Assembly: GCA_019509895.1 (NCBI GenBank)
Contig: JAEKLK010000243.1
Coordinates: 1 to 12,485, forward strand
Direction of reading: 5' to 3'
Origin: Betaproteobacteria bacterium
GTDB lineage: Bacteria; Pseudomonadota; Gammaproteobacteria; Burkholderiales; SG8-39
DNA: 12,485 bases
Every line of letters starts with the position of its first letter. Position 1 is the stretch's first letter. The notes under the pieces were generated by a model. That model worked only from the letters and a program-made list of their open reading frames with translations. It ran no database searches and was not told where the DNA came from. Below are positions 11,995 to 12,485 of this stretch, in pieces. The position numbers and the translations under genes are program-made.

Positions 11995-12485
11995 CTAGCG
12001 CGTGCCGAGGGCGACCTGAGTCGGTACTCCCTCCGCCTGCGCCTGCACCGGGGCGACGGCAGGGAGCGTGACACGCGCGGCATCAACGCCGGCTCTCGCC
12101 AGCGCATCGCGCACCGCCTGAGCGCGGCGCTGCGCGAGTGCCGCCGGCGCATCCGCCGGCAATTCGGTCTTCGCGGCGAGCGCGTTGATCAGCCGCTGGC
12201 CGTAGCCCTGCTCTCGGGGTTTGAGCGTGCCGAGCTCAAAGGCCGTTCCGACGTGCGCGAGATAAAGGCCTTCGGCCGCACGGCGAACCTTCGCATCGCG
12301 CAGATCCAGCGCGGCAGGTGCACCGGCACCGGCGGCCGCGCTGTAGCCCGCGCGCTTCGCGACCTCGCGCAGCACCGCGGCACGCTTGAGCGCCTGGGTG
12401 TCGGCCTGCGGGTCGTAGCCGGCGCGCACCGAGAGCGCGAGCTGCGGCCGCGCGACTAATGCTTCGGCAATGCGCGCCAGCTTCT
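11995..12485 (-). CDS. C-terminal end of a DUF748 (AsmA-like) envelope protein, cut by the window edge
   Basis: The open frame continues to the window end; 162 residues are visible. The pattern KLARIAEALVARPQLALSV, RAGYDPQADTQALKRAAVLR, a Lys/Arg-rich helix and AQRRAQAVRDALARAGVDAA, with a Val-rich end, matches the C-terminus of DUF748 proteins. These are large AsmA/YhdP-like proteins thought to bridge inner and outer membrane; the final part resembles an OmpA-like helix-turn motif (RAQAVRDAL, then DAARV). The middle is shorter than I recall for the family. GTG 12429 is not the real start, since coding continues upstream. Convergent with the beta-barrel gene. Confidence 0.7.
   Translation of the reverse strand, partial: KLARIAEALVARPQLALSVRAGYDPQADTQALKRAAVLREVAKRAGYSAAAGAGAPAALDLRDAKVRRAAEGLYLAHVGTAFELGTLKPREQGYGQRLINALAAKTELPADAPAALAQRRAQAVRDALARAGVDAARVTLPAVAPVQAQAEGVPTQVALGTR

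Noticed and set aside
1..12485. CRISPR arrays, insertion sequences, tRNA or rRNA genes
   Set aside because: No spaced repeat array, no transposase-like frame, no terminal inverted repeats and no cloverleaf seen on reading through.

Overview
The window is GC-rich (about two thirds G+C by eye), densely packed DNA from a Gram-negative aerobe. The combination of an alternative complex III remnant, a caa3-type oxidase cluster, a LapA-domain protein, a HiPIP, a DUF3606 protein, a QseBC/PmrAB-like two-component system next to a Do-family protease, and a DUF748 protein suggests a betaproteobacterium or close relative. That placement is inference from family content; there is no rRNA or tRNA here.

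Region 1 (1-5010, + strand) is a respiratory operon. It holds the 3' end of a probable actF (alternative complex III), a small membrane protein typical of such clusters, a Sco copper chaperone, coxB with a fused cytochrome c domain, coxA of the A2 'YSHPAVY' type, coxC, coxD and a LapA-domain coiled-coil membrane protein. Genes overlap by ATGA, TGATG or a few bases, so they are probably translated in a coupled way. Together they would carry electrons from quinol through ACIII and the CoxB heme c and CuA to oxygen. Two lesions stand out. Around T550 the small protein lacks its stop and sco lacks its start. coxC carries an out-of-frame deletion of about 22 bases within its second membrane helix.

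Region 2 (5007-5862, - strand) holds, in transcription order, a secreted EF-hand protein, a Tat-exported HiPIP and a DUF3606 protein whose start overlaps the HiPIP stop. Divergent from it (5926-6915, +) is a short-chain dehydrogenase with a C-terminal membrane anchor.

Region 3 (7026-11988) looks like an envelope-stress module. A minus-strand operon runs Do-like lipoprotein protease, OmpR-family response regulator, QseC-like histidine kinase, and finally a 33-residue membrane peptide. Four places carry direct CTTAA-type repeats with an 11-base period, the pattern bound by PmrA/QseB-type regulators: ahead of the protease (three half-sites), ahead of the small membrane peptide, behind a small HTH gene, and between a PDZ lipoprotein gene and an outer-membrane beta-barrel gene. 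I infer that the encoded response regulator controls this neighbourhood and itself.

Region 4 (11995-12485, - strand) is the C-terminal end of a DUF748 (AsmA-like) protein that runs off the window. No stretch over 300 bases lacks a gene.
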